Origin: Bacteroidota bacterium
Lineage (GTDB): Bacteria > Bacteroidota > Bacteroidia > Bacteroidales > UBA1556
Assembly (NCBI GenBank): GCA_003973505.1
Contig: QNXT01000106.1
Span: 1 to 18,435 of the forward strand
Direction: 5' to 3'
Length of the DNA stretch: 18,435 nt
The position numbers were made by a program, and so were the translations under genes. Of the stretch, positions 1 through 7,318 are shown piece by piece. Positions within the stretch are counted from its first letter, which is position 1. Each line of letters opens with the position of its first letter. The notes beneath the pieces are model-generated. The model was given only the letters and a program-made list of their open reading frames with translations. It was not told where the DNA came from and searched no databases.

Positions 1-806
1 CAAAATATTTAGTTTCGGTTCGTTATCCAAATCCTACTACAGCTCAAATAAATACGCCAGTATTGATTGCAGCACATGGCTATTCAGCCACTACTTTCGA
101 ATGGGACGATTTCAGAGATTATGCAGATTCTAAAGGAGGCGTTTTTGTTTCGCAAGTATTACTTGGTGGACATGGTCGAACTTATGAAGATTTCAAGAAT
201 GCTACGTGGAAAGATTGGCAATCTTCCATCATCGACGAATACAAAGCACTTCGTGCAAAGGGCTACAACAATATTAACTTTGTAGGCTCATCCACAGCTT
301 GTCCATTAATCATCAATTTAGTTAAATCCAATTTCTTCGAGCCCAAGGGATTAAAGCATATTTTCATGATCGACCCCATCATTGTACCTTCAGATAAAAT
401 GCTTACACTCGTTGGTGTTTTAGGCCCCATGTTGGGTTATATAGAAACCAATATGACGGATGAAGAACAAGGTCATTGGTATCATTTCAGACCACAAGAA
501 ACACTTAAGGAACTTATGAATTTGATTGATAAAACCCGTAGAGACCTTGAAAACACAGTATTTCTACCAAGTGGCACCCAAGTGAAAGTTTATAAATCCA
601 TAAACGACCCAACAGCTGATGCCATCTCAGCCGTAATGATATATAAAGGATTGAGAAATCGCGACAACTCAAAAATAGAAGTAGAAATGCTTGAATCAAA
701 GCTTCATGTTGTTACTCGTCTAAACGGTCGTGAAAATGTAAGCAATCATGACCGCGAAATCCAAAAACACGTATTCGATGATATGTATAAAATACTAACA
801 AAATAA
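1..806 (+). CDS. alpha/beta hydrolase, 5' truncated by window edge
   Basis: The reading frame is open from the first bases of the window to the stop at 804-806, so the gene starts upstream and only its last 267 codons are visible. An HGYSATTF segment matches the oxyanion-hole HG motif of alpha/beta hydrolases. The strand-turn-helix FVGSSTA, with the G-x-S-x core, carries the likely nucleophile serine. A later KSINDPTAD segment and a SKLHVVTR segment sit where the acid and histidine of the triad are expected. The layout resembles small carboxylesterases or monoacylglycerol lipases that act on short acyl esters; the substrate cannot be told. Its stop codon overlaps the start of the ABC permease by one base, so the two are probably translationally coupled. 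Family is fairly sure, exact function is not. Confidence 0.8.
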   Translation, partial: KYLVSVRYPNPTTAQINTPVLIAAHGYSATTFEWDDFRDYADSKGGVFVSQVLLGGHGRTYEDFKNATWKDWQSSIIDEYKALRAKGYNNINFVGSSTACPLIINLVKSNFFEPKGLKHIFMIDPIIVPSDKMLTLVGVLGPMLGYIETNMTDEEQGHWYHFRPQETLKELMNLIDKTRRDLENTVFLPSGTQVKVYKSINDPTADAISAVMIYKGLRNRDNSKIEVEMLESKLHVVTRLNGRENVSNHDREIQKHVFDDMYKILTK

Positions 807-2047
807 TGCTGATACTACGCCTTATACGTGAGAGTTACCTGTTTGCAATCCATTCGCTACTAGCTAATAAATTACAAACCATACTTTCATTATTGGGCAT
901 TACCATTGGTATTTTTTTAGTCATTTTTGTTTTCACTATTACCGACTCTTTTGAAAACAATGTGCGATCATCCGTATCCGACTTGGGCAATAATATATTA
1001 TACATCAATAGACGCCCTTGGATATATGACCAAAACACACCATGGTGGAAATTTTCGCAACGACCTAACCCAAGTATGAAAGATGCGAAAGCTCTTAGAC
1101 AACGTAGCAACTTAGCTAAAAGCGTGGGAATTATGGTTAGCGGAAGAAAGAATGTTTATTTTGAAGGAAAAGAGGCTAGCAACACAAATTATATAGGAGG
1201 TTCTCATGAGTACGAAGATGTATTTTCATTTGATTTAAGTGAAGGACGCTATTTAACCCCTTTGGAATCGGCATCGGGAAAACCCGTTTGTATTATTGGA
1301 GATGACATTAAAAATAAGCTTTTCAAAAACAGCCCTCTAAACAAGGAAATAAAAATTATGGGGCGAAAAGTAAGCGTTGTTGGAGTGTTCAAAAAGGAAG
1401 GACAGAGTATGATTGGAGAATCTCATGACAATCAGATTTTTCTACCTATCAATTTTGTTCGAAAAGTGATTAATATAAAATCAGGATTTTCAAATCCGAC
1501 CATTATTATAAAACCAAAGCCTGGAGTCGAACCCCTTGCTTTGAAAGAAGAAGTGCGTATGATTTTACGTTCAGTTCATCGACTCAAACCAGCGGCTGAT
1601 GATGATTTTGCCATAAATGAGATTTCCACATTGAATAATGTGTTTGACAGTTTCTTCTCCGTATTAGGAAAAGCTGGTTGGTTTATTGGAGGCTTAGCCT
1701 TATTAGTTGGAGGGTTTGGAATTGCAAATATTATGTTTGTAAGTGTACACGAACGCACTTCTCAAATAGGAATACAGAAGGCACTTGGAGCGAAAAACTA
1801 TTTTATTTTATTGCAGTTTTTATTTGAATCTGTTTTTCTTTCATTATTTGGCGGAATATTTGGCTTGCTTTTTGTATTTTTGTCCGTCTTAATTATTAAA
1901 AATGGTTTTGATTTCAATGCAAGTCTTAATCTAAATAATGTAGTTATGGCAATCTCAATTTCTTTGTTCATTGGGCTTATTGCTGGTCTTATACCTGCTT
2001 TTATGGCCTCCCGATTAAGCCCTGTAGAGGCTATCCGGTTCAATTAG
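806..2047 (+). CDS. ABC transporter permease, MacB/FtsX family
   Basis: A 413-residue integral membrane protein with the MacB/FtsX plan: one N-terminal membrane helix at about 22-48, a large extracytoplasmic MacB-like domain from about 50 to 280, then three helices at about 288-312, 335-365 and 375-400. The C-terminal signature SRLSPVEAIRFN is typical of the family, as is the ERTSQIGIQKALGA coupling segment before the third helix. Members work with a LolD/MacB-type ATPase to export lipids, peptides or lipoproteins, or to respond to envelope stress. No ATPase gene is visible, so its partner must lie upstream of the window or elsewhere. The ATG at 806 overlaps the preceding stop (TAATG), supporting this start and coupling to the hydrolase. 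Family assignment is strong; cargo is unknown. Confidence 0.92.
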   Translation: MLILRLIRESYLFAIHSLLANKLQTILSLLGITIGIFLVIFVFTITDSFENNVRSSVSDLGNNILYINRRPWIYDQNTPWWKFSQRPNPSMKDAKALRQRSNLAKSVGIMVSGRKNVYFEGKEASNTNYIGGSHEYEDVFSFDLSEGRYLTPLESASGKPVCIIGDDIKNKLFKNSPLNKEIKIMGRKVSVVGVFKKEGQSMIGESHDNQIFLPINFVRKVINIKSGFSNPTIIIKPKPGVEPLALKEEVRMILRSVHRLKPAADDDFAINEISTLNNVFDSFFSVLGKAGWFIGGLALLVGGFGIANIMFVSVHERTSQIGIQKALGAKNYFILLQFLFESVFLSLFGGIFGLLFVFLSVLIIKNGFDFNASLNLNNVVMAISISLFIGLIAGLIPAFMASRLSPVEAIRFN

Positions 2048-2074
2048 TATTAATAATAATAACATTTTATAACT

Positions 2075-2536
2075 ATGAAAATTCTTGGATTTATACTTCT
2101 TTTCCTTTTCGGACTATTCTTTTCTCAACCTTTTAAAATAATTCAATCGACCCGGCAAGTAGTGAATGCAGGCCGAATGGAATCGGGCAGTTCGGAAGTA
2201 TTCCTTATAAAAATCGTTGCAAAAAAATCTTCAGAAAAAATACAATTCGAAGATTTATGGGTTGGGGTTACCTATTATCCAATAAAAGCAAGCCATCAAA
2301 ATCCTGACAATTCCATTAGCAATGACTTTGCTAAGGGCGATACGATTTATATTCAAGCCGTAAAACGAAGTCTTCCTGATGAACACGGAGTTTTACAGCC
2401 CGTTAACCAAGGCATTTCAAAGAATGTACCCATAGAATATACCGGTCATGCATTGATTGGCTATAAGTTCAAAGGCAAACAACATTATGCAATTATTGAA
2501 GATTTTGAAAAATTGCAGACTGAAAATCTCCCATAA
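2075..2536 (+). CDS. secreted or membrane-anchored protein of unknown function
   Basis: I do not recognise the family. The 153-residue product opens with a hydrophobic stretch (about residues 3-18) ending near FSQP, consistent with a signal peptide or single membrane anchor. The mature part is a compact, probably beta-rich domain with no cysteine pairs or obvious catalytic motif. It lies 27 bp after the ABC permease and 9 bp before the lipid kinase, so it is almost certainly co-transcribed with both. Position and signal suggest an envelope role, which is inference only. The ATG at 2075 is the natural start because the hydrophobic segment follows it directly. Confidence 0.75.
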   Translation: MKILGFILLFLFGLFFSQPFKIIQSTRQVVNAGRMESGSSEVFLIKIVAKKSSEKIQFEDLWVGVTYYPIKASHQNPDNSISNDFAKGDTIYIQAVKRSLPDEHGVLQPVNQGISKNVPIEYTGHALIGYKFKGKQHYAIIEDFEKLQTENLP

Positions 2537-2545
2537 AATTGAAGC

Positions 2546-2911
2546 ATGTTTAGAATATCAGAACGAATAAAAAGTTTTAGCTATGCATTCAAGGGCCTTG
2601 CCGCCATGATGCATCATCAACACAACTTCTATATTCATATTACGCTAACGGTTATTGCATTAACATTAGCCTATATTCTTGACATCACAAAAACAGAGCT
2701 TTTATTTATAATAGTGGCTATTGGCATGGTACTTAGCGCCGAGATATTCAATACGGCCATCGAAAAACTTACTAATTTGGTTCAGCCAAATCACGATCCC
2801 AAAGCAGGAATTATTAAAGACTTGGCTGCTGCAGCGGTCTTAATCACCGCCATTTGTGCATTAATCATTGGGCTTATTATTTTCACGCCATACCTAACCA
2901 ACTTAATATGA
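2546..2911 (+). CDS. dgkA: diacylglycerol/undecaprenol kinase, DgkA family
   Basis: A 121-residue protein with three predicted membrane helices (about 30-46, 50-66 and 93-115), the usual size of the family. The signature AEIFNTAIEKLTN at 65-77 supplies the catalytic and metal-binding glutamates (E66 and E73) and the conserved asparagine (N69); KDLAAAAV at 91-98 matches the family's KD-x-AAxAV segment. Family members phosphorylate diacylglycerol or undecaprenol at the inner membrane using ATP. In Gram-negatives they recycle diacylglycerol; in Gram-positives they feed the undecaprenyl phosphate pool. Which substrate applies here cannot be read from sequence. It sits inside the six-gene operon, 9 bp after the previous stop. 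The PAP2 phosphatase at 11466 could act on the opposite reaction, but it is not linked. Confidence 0.9.
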   Translation: MFRISERIKSFSYAFKGLAAMMHHQHNFYIHITLTVIALTLAYILDITKTELLFIIVAIGMVLSAEIFNTAIEKLTNLVQPNHDPKAGIIKDLAAAAVLITAICALIIGLIIFTPYLTNLI

Positions 2912-2927
2912 TAAAAGAATTAGAATA

Positions 2928-3647
2928 ATGATCTATAAAAGAGCCCTACCTCTGTTTTTAGTTTTTCTGCTAATAAGCATTAGCAACTATGCCATCAGAC
3001 CAATTAGAGGTATTCACTTTGGGATAAAAGCCCCTTACACCTATAATCTTGGCTATTATCAACGATTTACACCTCATTTTGGAATGCATGCTGACCTTCA
3101 AATTATCACCATTCCATTTAGCAATGCACCATTAGCAACGATGGAAATGTGGGGAGCCGATCCAAAACTAACAGCCGTTCTAAAGGAACCTTTTAGTATT
3201 GGAGCAGGAGCTGATATCGGTATGCACTATTATTTTGGTTCGGACAATCGACGCTATTATGTGGGTATTTCAGGTCAATGGATGAGCCTTCTGAAACGTG
3301 ATATTAGTGACGAGGTAATTAATGAAGCTTTCAATGTGAATCTTGACGGTCCCGACTTCCCTTTGGGTCCAATTTCAAAAGCAGATTCTAAGAAACCTCT
3401 TACCCTAATCACCAATTATGTGCAATTGGGATTGTTTGCAGGAAAAACCTGGCAACTCAGTAGTCCTGAATGGGAATTACGTTTGGAGCTCGGACTTTCT
3501 GCAAATATTTTTTCCAATCATAAATTACAATCCGACTATCGTTATATAACTCCCGTAGCTAAACAGGCAAACGAAGAGTTGAAAAAGATGATGCATAAAT
3601 ACGCATTCTTCCCCTCACTCAATATCTTCTTAATTTACAAACTATAA
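2928..3647 (+). CDS. predicted outer-membrane beta-barrel protein
   Basis: The 239-residue product has a signal peptide (hydrophobic core about residues 8-20, likely cleavage near NYA). The rest is built from alternating short beta strands rich in Tyr, Phe and Gly (for example FTPHFGMHADLQII, GADIGMHYYFGSD and YYVGISGQWM) and ends in LIYKL, a typical barrel strand with an aromatic near the end. This fits a small OmpA-like or OmpW-like barrel with eight or more strands, but I cannot name a family. It follows dgkA by 16 bp and overlaps the nitroreductase start by one base, so it belongs to the same transcription unit. Function unknown. Confidence 0.75.
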   Translation: MIYKRALPLFLVFLLISISNYAIRPIRGIHFGIKAPYTYNLGYYQRFTPHFGMHADLQIITIPFSNAPLATMEMWGADPKLTAVLKEPFSIGAGADIGMHYYFGSDNRRYYVGISGQWMSLLKRDISDEVINEAFNVNLDGPDFPLGPISKADSKKPLTLITNYVQLGLFAGKTWQLSSPEWELRLELGLSANIFSNHKLQSDYRYITPVAKQANEELKKMMHKYAFFPSLNIFLIYKL

Positions 3648-4201
3648 TGATGTCTTTTATAGATTTGGTAAAAAAGCGCCAAAGCGTGCGAAAATATATT
3701 TTAGAAAAGCCCATTGAAGAGGAAAAACTAAACCGGATTCTCGAAGCCGCCCAATTGGCTCCTTCGGCAAGTAATTCTCAACCATGGACTTTTGTGGTTG
3801 TGGACGAACCCGAGCTCACACTTAAAGTGGCAAAAGCGACACGTGGCACCCTCATTGGAATAAACAAATTTGTCAGTCAATCGCCGCTAATCATTGTAAT
3901 GGTTATTGAAAAACCCAAAATCACAACGCAAATTGGTGGCACAATAAAAAACAAAGAATATCCGTTAATTGATATCGGAATAGCTGCTGAGCACATGTGT
4001 TTACAAGCTGAAGAAGATGGTATCGGTAGTTGTATGTTAGGTTGGTTTGATGAAAATAAAATTAAAAAACTGCTTAACATTCCAACTAAGAAAACCATCG
4101 GACTCATAATCAGTTTTGGTTATGCTCCTGACGACTACCCCTTAAGGGTTAAAATAAGAAAGGATATCAGCAAAATTGTTAAGAAAAACTCTTATTTATA
4201 A
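3647..4201 (+). CDS. nitroreductase family NAD(P)H:FMN oxidoreductase
   Basis: A 184-residue flavoprotein of the nitroreductase fold. The N-terminal RQSVRKY (11-17) is the FMN-phosphate-binding motif. APSASNSQPWTFVVV (about 39-53) is the second FMN contact and dimer segment, and GIGSCMLGW plus SFGYAPDDYP mark the C-terminal half. The family reduces nitroaromatics, quinones, enones or flavins with NAD(P)H as an FMN-bound homodimer in the cytoplasm. Physiological substrate unknown. ATG at 3647 overlaps the previous stop; a second in-frame ATG at 3650 is equally plausible and would shorten it by one residue. It is the last gene of the operon; no clear intrinsic terminator follows. Confidence 0.92.
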   Translation: MMSFIDLVKKRQSVRKYILEKPIEEEKLNRILEAAQLAPSASNSQPWTFVVVDEPELTLKVAKATRGTLIGINKFVSQSPLIIVMVIEKPKITTQIGGTIKNKEYPLIDIGIAAEHMCLQAEEDGIGSCMLGWFDENKIKKLLNIPTKKTIGLIISFGYAPDDYPLRVKIRKDISKIVKKNSYL

Positions 4202-4219
4202 ATGATATAAATAATATAC

Positions 4220-4227
4220 TATATTTG
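4220..4227 (+). promoter_or_regulatory. candidate Bacteroidota -7 box upstream of the DUF4136 lipoprotein gene
   Basis: TATATTTG matches the TAnnTTTG consensus used by the Bacteroidota primary sigma factor. No TTTG lies 19 bp upstream, so the -33 half is absent or weak. It would give a leader of about 125 nt. The leader contains a weak 7-bp AT-rich hairpin (arms 4267-4273 and 4283-4289) and otherwise shows nothing. Confidence 0.45.
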
Positions 4228-4356
4228 CAAACCAATACAGAAGACTTGAAACATTATGAAACAAGCATAATACATTTTAATCGTATTATACCCATTGAGG
4301 CTGATTAAAATAATGTTATGTGACTATAAACTACTGAATTAATAAATTTTATACAT

Positions 4357-5082
4357 ATGAAAAGATTTACAAGATTATTTGTCATTCTTGCAGTAGTAGC
4401 TACCATTGCTACTTCTTGCTATAAGACTGAAACCGTTTATTATGAAGATTATGATATGGTTTTAACCTATTATGACACAAAATTTGATTTTAATACATAC
4501 AAAACTTTTTATGTACGTGATTCCGTAGGTATGGTTAGCGATTACATAGAAGAAGGTGATCAAAACTGGAAACGTTTTTACGCCCTTGGCGGTCCATCCA
4601 TTCAAATCAGAAATGAAGTAATACGCCAAATGAAGGCCAATGGATATACACAAGTGATGGACAGCCTACAAGATGCCGATGCTGCTATTAACCTAATAGC
4701 CACGCTAGTTAAAGTTGAAGGCGTTATATCATACCCTGGTTATTGGTGGGGTTATCCTGGTTATTGGGATGGTTACTATCCTGGTTGGGGTGGATGGTAT
4801 GGCGGATACTACCCTTGGTATGGTGGATCCACATATTATAGTTACAAAACAGCCAATGTTATGATTGAAATGGCTGATGGAGATTCTTTACGTAGTCTCA
4901 TTAATTATTTAGAGACCGTACCTGGAAGTGACCCTTCAGACCCAGCTGCTCCAAAAATGAAATTTGTATGGCAAGCTTTTGTTAATGGACTACAAACTGA
5001 GCAAGGTGAGTACGACATGGAACGAGTTATTGAAGGTATAAAACAAGCTTTTACACAATCTCCATATCTAAAAACAAACTAA
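4357..5082 (+). CDS. DUF4136-like lipoprotein with Gly/Tyr/Trp-rich insertion
   Basis: A 241-residue precursor with a lipoprotein signal peptide: hydrophobic core 8-17 and lipobox IATSC with C21 as the lipidated cysteine. The following segment (YYDTKFDFNTYKTFYV, 38-53) and the helix SIQIRNEVIRQMKANGYTQV (81-100) followed by DADAAINL resemble the DUF4136 pattern, in which a lipoprotein domain ends by taking part in multi-subunit secretion-like folds. Between about 126 and 161 lies an aromatic and glycine-rich tract with repeated YPGYWWGY-like units, then the domain resumes. Function is unknown; an outer-membrane or periplasmic structural role is inferred. It is followed by a beta-barrel gene 119 bp downstream, and the pair may act together. 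The start follows from the signal peptide. Confidence 0.85.
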   Translation: MKRFTRLFVILAVVATIATSCYKTETVYYEDYDMVLTYYDTKFDFNTYKTFYVRDSVGMVSDYIEEGDQNWKRFYALGGPSIQIRNEVIRQMKANGYTQVMDSLQDADAAINLIATLVKVEGVISYPGYWWGYPGYWDGYYPGWGGWYGGYYPWYGGSTYYSYKTANVMIEMADGDSLRSLINYLETVPGSDPSDPAAPKMKFVWQAFVNGLQTEQGEYDMERVIEGIKQAFTQSPYLKTN

Positions 5083-5201
5083 ACATCTGATGGTAACTCG
5101 CATTCGATTTTCATCATAATTGAGACGAAATGGTCATGATAGAAAATGCAAATGAAAATACTAACGATAATCAGGTATCAAAAAAATTAAAAAACAAACC
5201 T

Positions 5202-5906
5202 ATGAAAGCATTAATTATAAGTATAGCCCTATTAATTAGCATATCATCTTTTGCTAATGATAAATACTCATTATTATCAAATAAGAACAAAAAAGCATCT
5301 GATAAATATTCATTAAACCTGCCTAAGAAAACAACTTATGATGAGAATTTCTTATTACCTAGTGGTTTTTTCAACATCAACTACAACCTTGGTTGGGGAG
5401 CTGGCACCTTCAAAGATTTTATTTCTACAGTAAGTTACCGTGGATTTAGTATCGACTCACGTTGGTTTATTACTGACCGATTTGCTATTGGTGGACAATT
5501 AGGATGGAATGGTTTTTACGAAAAGTACCCTAAAAAAACTTACGAATTTGATGGCGGAGCTGCTACAGGTGTTATTAAAACTACTTTCTATAATTTCACT
5601 ATGACCATTGATGGTTATTATTACCCAATGCCTGAGGCAATGATTAAACCATTTATCGGAATTCATATGGGTCCAGAATATCAAACCATGTCAGTTGAAT
5701 TTGGTCGTGTTTATACTGAAGTTGATTCATGGCAATTTATTGCTGCTCCTGAAGCAGGTGTATTCGTTCAATTAGGCGCTGACTCTGATGTTGGACTTAA
5801 TTTAGCCATAAAATACAATTACATTGCATATACAAATACCGACCTTGGATTCCAAAACGGATTAACCTATTGGCAAGGTGTAATGGGATTAGCATTTATG
5901 TTTTAA
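5202..5906 (+). CDS. predicted outer-membrane beta-barrel protein
   Basis: A 234-residue precursor when started at the ATG at 5202. That start gives a clean signal peptide (MKALIISIALLISISSFA, cleavage near FAN). An in-frame ATG at 5130 would add 24 hydrophilic Asn/Lys-rich residues before the signal peptide and is unlikely. The mature N terminus carries two copies of DKYSL separated by a Lys/Asn-rich linker. The rest consists of amphipathic strands (for example FAIGGQLGWNGFYE, FIGIHMGPEYQTM and VGLNLAIKYNYIAY) ending in VMGLAFMF with a terminal phenylalanine, the hallmark recognised by the BAM insertion machinery. No enzyme motif is visible. Likely an OmpW/OmpX-like barrel of unknown role, probably expressed with the lipoprotein before it and closed by the terminator at 5928. 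Confidence 0.82.
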   Translation: MKALIISIALLISISSFANDKYSLLSNKNKKASDKYSLNLPKKTTYDENFLLPSGFFNINYNLGWGAGTFKDFISTVSYRGFSIDSRWFITDRFAIGGQLGWNGFYEKYPKKTYEFDGGAATGVIKTTFYNFTMTIDGYYYPMPEAMIKPFIGIHMGPEYQTMSVEFGRVYTEVDSWQFIAAPEAGVFVQLGADSDVGLNLAIKYNYIAYTNTDLGFQNGLTYWQGVMGLAFMF

Positions 5907-5927
5907 TAAACATTATTACAAAATTCA

Positions 5928-5952
5928 GGGAGCCATTGGCTCCCTTTTTTTT
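5928..5952 (+). terminator. intrinsic terminator after the beta-barrel gene
   Basis: A perfect 7-bp GC-rich stem (GGGAGCC at 5928-5934, GGCTCCC at 5938-5944) with a 3-nt ATT loop, followed by eight T residues. It starts 22 bp after the stop and separates this unit from the dehydrogenase gene. Confidence 0.95.
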
Positions 5953-5994
5953 ACCCTAAAAAAGCCTATTTGCTACAATTAAATACGTTAAATC

Positions 5995-6936
5995 ATGAAG
6001 ATTCTAATAATTGACCCCGTACATAAAATATTACCTGACTTATTAATAGAAAATGGCCACGACATCCTTATTGACCTTGCCCAAAGTTATGATTATTACC
6101 TGGAACTAATTCCCGAATATGAAGGAATCATTATACGAAGTGGGATAAAAATCGACAAAGCATTTATTGACCATGCACAGAAACTAAAATTCATTGCTCG
6201 TGTAGGAGCAGGAATGGAAAATATTGATGTAGCTTATGCCGAAAATAAAAACATTATCTGCATCAATTCGCCCGAAGGAAATCGTACGGCTGTTGGCGAG
6301 CAAGCTATCGGAATGCTTTTGAGCCTCTTCAATAATTTGAATAAAGCAGATCAAGAAGTGCGACAGGCACAGTGGAACAGAGAAGCAAATCGAGGAATTG
6401 AATTGGAAGGAAAAAGAGTAGGGATTATTGGATATGGAAATATGGGTAGTGCCTTTGCTCAACGATTGATTGGTTTTGACGTAGAAGTAATTGCTTTCGA
6501 TAAATACAAAACGAATTACAGTGATGAATATGTGCGTGAAACTAGCATGGAAGAACTTTTTGAAAAGAGTGATATTATAAGCATACATCTCCCCTTGAAT
6601 GAAGAAACAGCCTATCTTATAAATGAAGAATGGATTTCGAAATTCAAAAAAGACTTCTACCTAGTCAACACAGCCCGGGGTCCTATTGTAAAAACAGATG
6701 ACTTGGTAAAAGCTTTAGAAAATGGTAAAATAAAGGGTGCCTGTTTGGACGTTTTAGAGTATGAAAAACTGGGGTTTGAAAATATCGACAAAGATAATCT
6801 CCCAACAGCTTTTCAATATTTGAGTAATTCGTCAAAAGTAATTCTCAGCCCACATATTGCAGGCTGGACACACGAATCAAATTATAAACTCTCGAGGGTA
6901 ATTGCTGATAAAATATTAGGACTTTTTAATAATTAA
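5995..6936 (+). CDS. D-isomer-specific 2-hydroxyacid dehydrogenase (phosphoglycerate dehydrogenase-like)
   Basis: A 313-residue NAD(P)-dependent dehydrogenase without an ACT domain. It has the split catalytic domain plus the Rossmann domain with GIIGYGNMG at 143-151, and an acidic residue (D169) at the end of the second strand that favours NAD over NADP. The catalytic triad is visible: R228 in NTARGP, E255 in CLDVLEYE and H287 in SPHIAGWT. RVGAGMENID (69-78) is the usual substrate-loop region of 3-phosphoglycerate dehydrogenase and hydroxypyruvate reductases. Serine biosynthesis is therefore possible, but no serC neighbour is seen and other 2-oxoacids remain open. It stands alone between the terminator at 5928 and an AT-rich hairpin downstream. 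Confidence 0.88.
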   Translation: MKILIIDPVHKILPDLLIENGHDILIDLAQSYDYYLELIPEYEGIIIRSGIKIDKAFIDHAQKLKFIARVGAGMENIDVAYAENKNIICINSPEGNRTAVGEQAIGMLLSLFNNLNKADQEVRQAQWNREANRGIELEGKRVGIIGYGNMGSAFAQRLIGFDVEVIAFDKYKTNYSDEYVRETSMEELFEKSDIISIHLPLNEETAYLINEEWISKFKKDFYLVNTARGPIVKTDDLVKALENGKIKGACLDVLEYEKLGFENIDKDNLPTAFQYLSNSSKVILSPHIAGWTHESNYKLSRVIADKILGLFNN

Positions 6937-6949
6937 TTCTTACCTATGT

Positions 6950-6996
6950 AATTGATTTAATGCATATTAATACATTTATAAGAATCAATTTTTTAT
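6950..6996 (+). terminator. possible AT-rich intrinsic terminator after the dehydrogenase gene
   Basis: An 8-bp inverted repeat (AATTGATT at 6950-6957, AATCAATT at 6983-6990) is followed by a run of six T at 6989-6994. The stem is weak and the loop is 25 nt, so the call is tentative. Confidence 0.4.
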
Positions 6997-6998
6997 TG

Positions 6999-7006
6999 TA
7001 TATTTG
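6999..7006 (+). promoter_or_regulatory. candidate -7 box just upstream of the palindromic element
   Basis: TATATTTG matches TAnnTTTG. There is only a poor -33 candidate (ATTTA around 6974-6978). If active, transcription would begin around 7012, so the whole element at 7023-7284 would form the leader of the propeller lipoprotein mRNA. A second TATATTTG at 7113-7120 lies inside the element. Confidence 0.4.
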
Positions 7007-7022
7007 TCGGTCAATAGTAATA

Positions 7023-7284
7023 ACCTGAGTTCGATGTAAGCTTTGCTCACAGTTTCAGATAATTAGTTCATATACGACTCAAATTTACGATGGACTATCG
7101 AGATAATTCGAGTATATTTGGGGAAGTATATGGGCTAATTATCAAAATTTATAAAAAAGTCAATAGCAAACCATCTTTGCACCAAATACCACTCGAAATA
7201 GCCCGCTATTACTTCGTGATATTTAGCAACAAATATGGTCTGCTATTGACTTTCTGTGAGTGAAATCTTACATCGAACTCAGGT
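7023..7284. mobile_element. MITE-like non-coding palindromic element with three-way-junction symmetry
   Basis: The ends are inverted repeats: TAACCTGAGTTCGATGTAAG at 7021-7040 is the exact reverse complement of 7267-7286. The match continues imperfectly inward to 7052 and 7254. The outermost bases can be read as a 5-bp direct repeat TAATA (7018-7022 and 7285-7289), which puts the element at 7023-7284. Inside are two further long inverted repeats: 7058-7075 with 7126-7143 (16 of 18 paired, the other two T-G), continued by 7078-7088 with 7112-7122; and 7156-7174 with 7235-7253 (18 of 19), continued by 7184-7192 with 7216-7224. No open reading frame or transposase is present, so movement would need a transposase in trans. 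It explains nearly all of the 382-bp gap between the dehydrogenase and lipoprotein genes. Confidence 0.85.
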
Positions 7285-7318
7285 TAATAATGTACAATCA
7301 ATAAAACGTAAACATAAA

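Noticed and set aside
4202..4356. Riboswitch or small RNA in the leader of the DUF4136 lipoprotein gene
   Set aside because: Only one weak 7-bp AT hairpin is visible and no conserved aptamer motif.
5130..5201. ATG at 5130 as the start of the second beta-barrel gene
   Set aside because: It would place 24 Asn/Lys-rich residues before the signal peptide that begins at 5202.
7010..7020. Similarity of the left flank (GTCAATAGTAA) to the internal arm at 7159-7169 (GTCAATAGCAA)
   Set aside because: Ten of 11 bases match, but the stretch is short and AT-rich and does not extend, so it was not counted as part of the element.
7254..7286. Right arm of the palindromic element as a transcription terminator
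   Set aside because: The partner arm is more than 200 bp away and no T run follows the stem.
7256..7318. GTG at 7256 as the start of the propeller lipoprotein gene
   Set aside because: It lies inside the palindromic element and would put 21 polar and basic residues in front of a clean lipoprotein signal peptide. The ATG at 7319 is far better.
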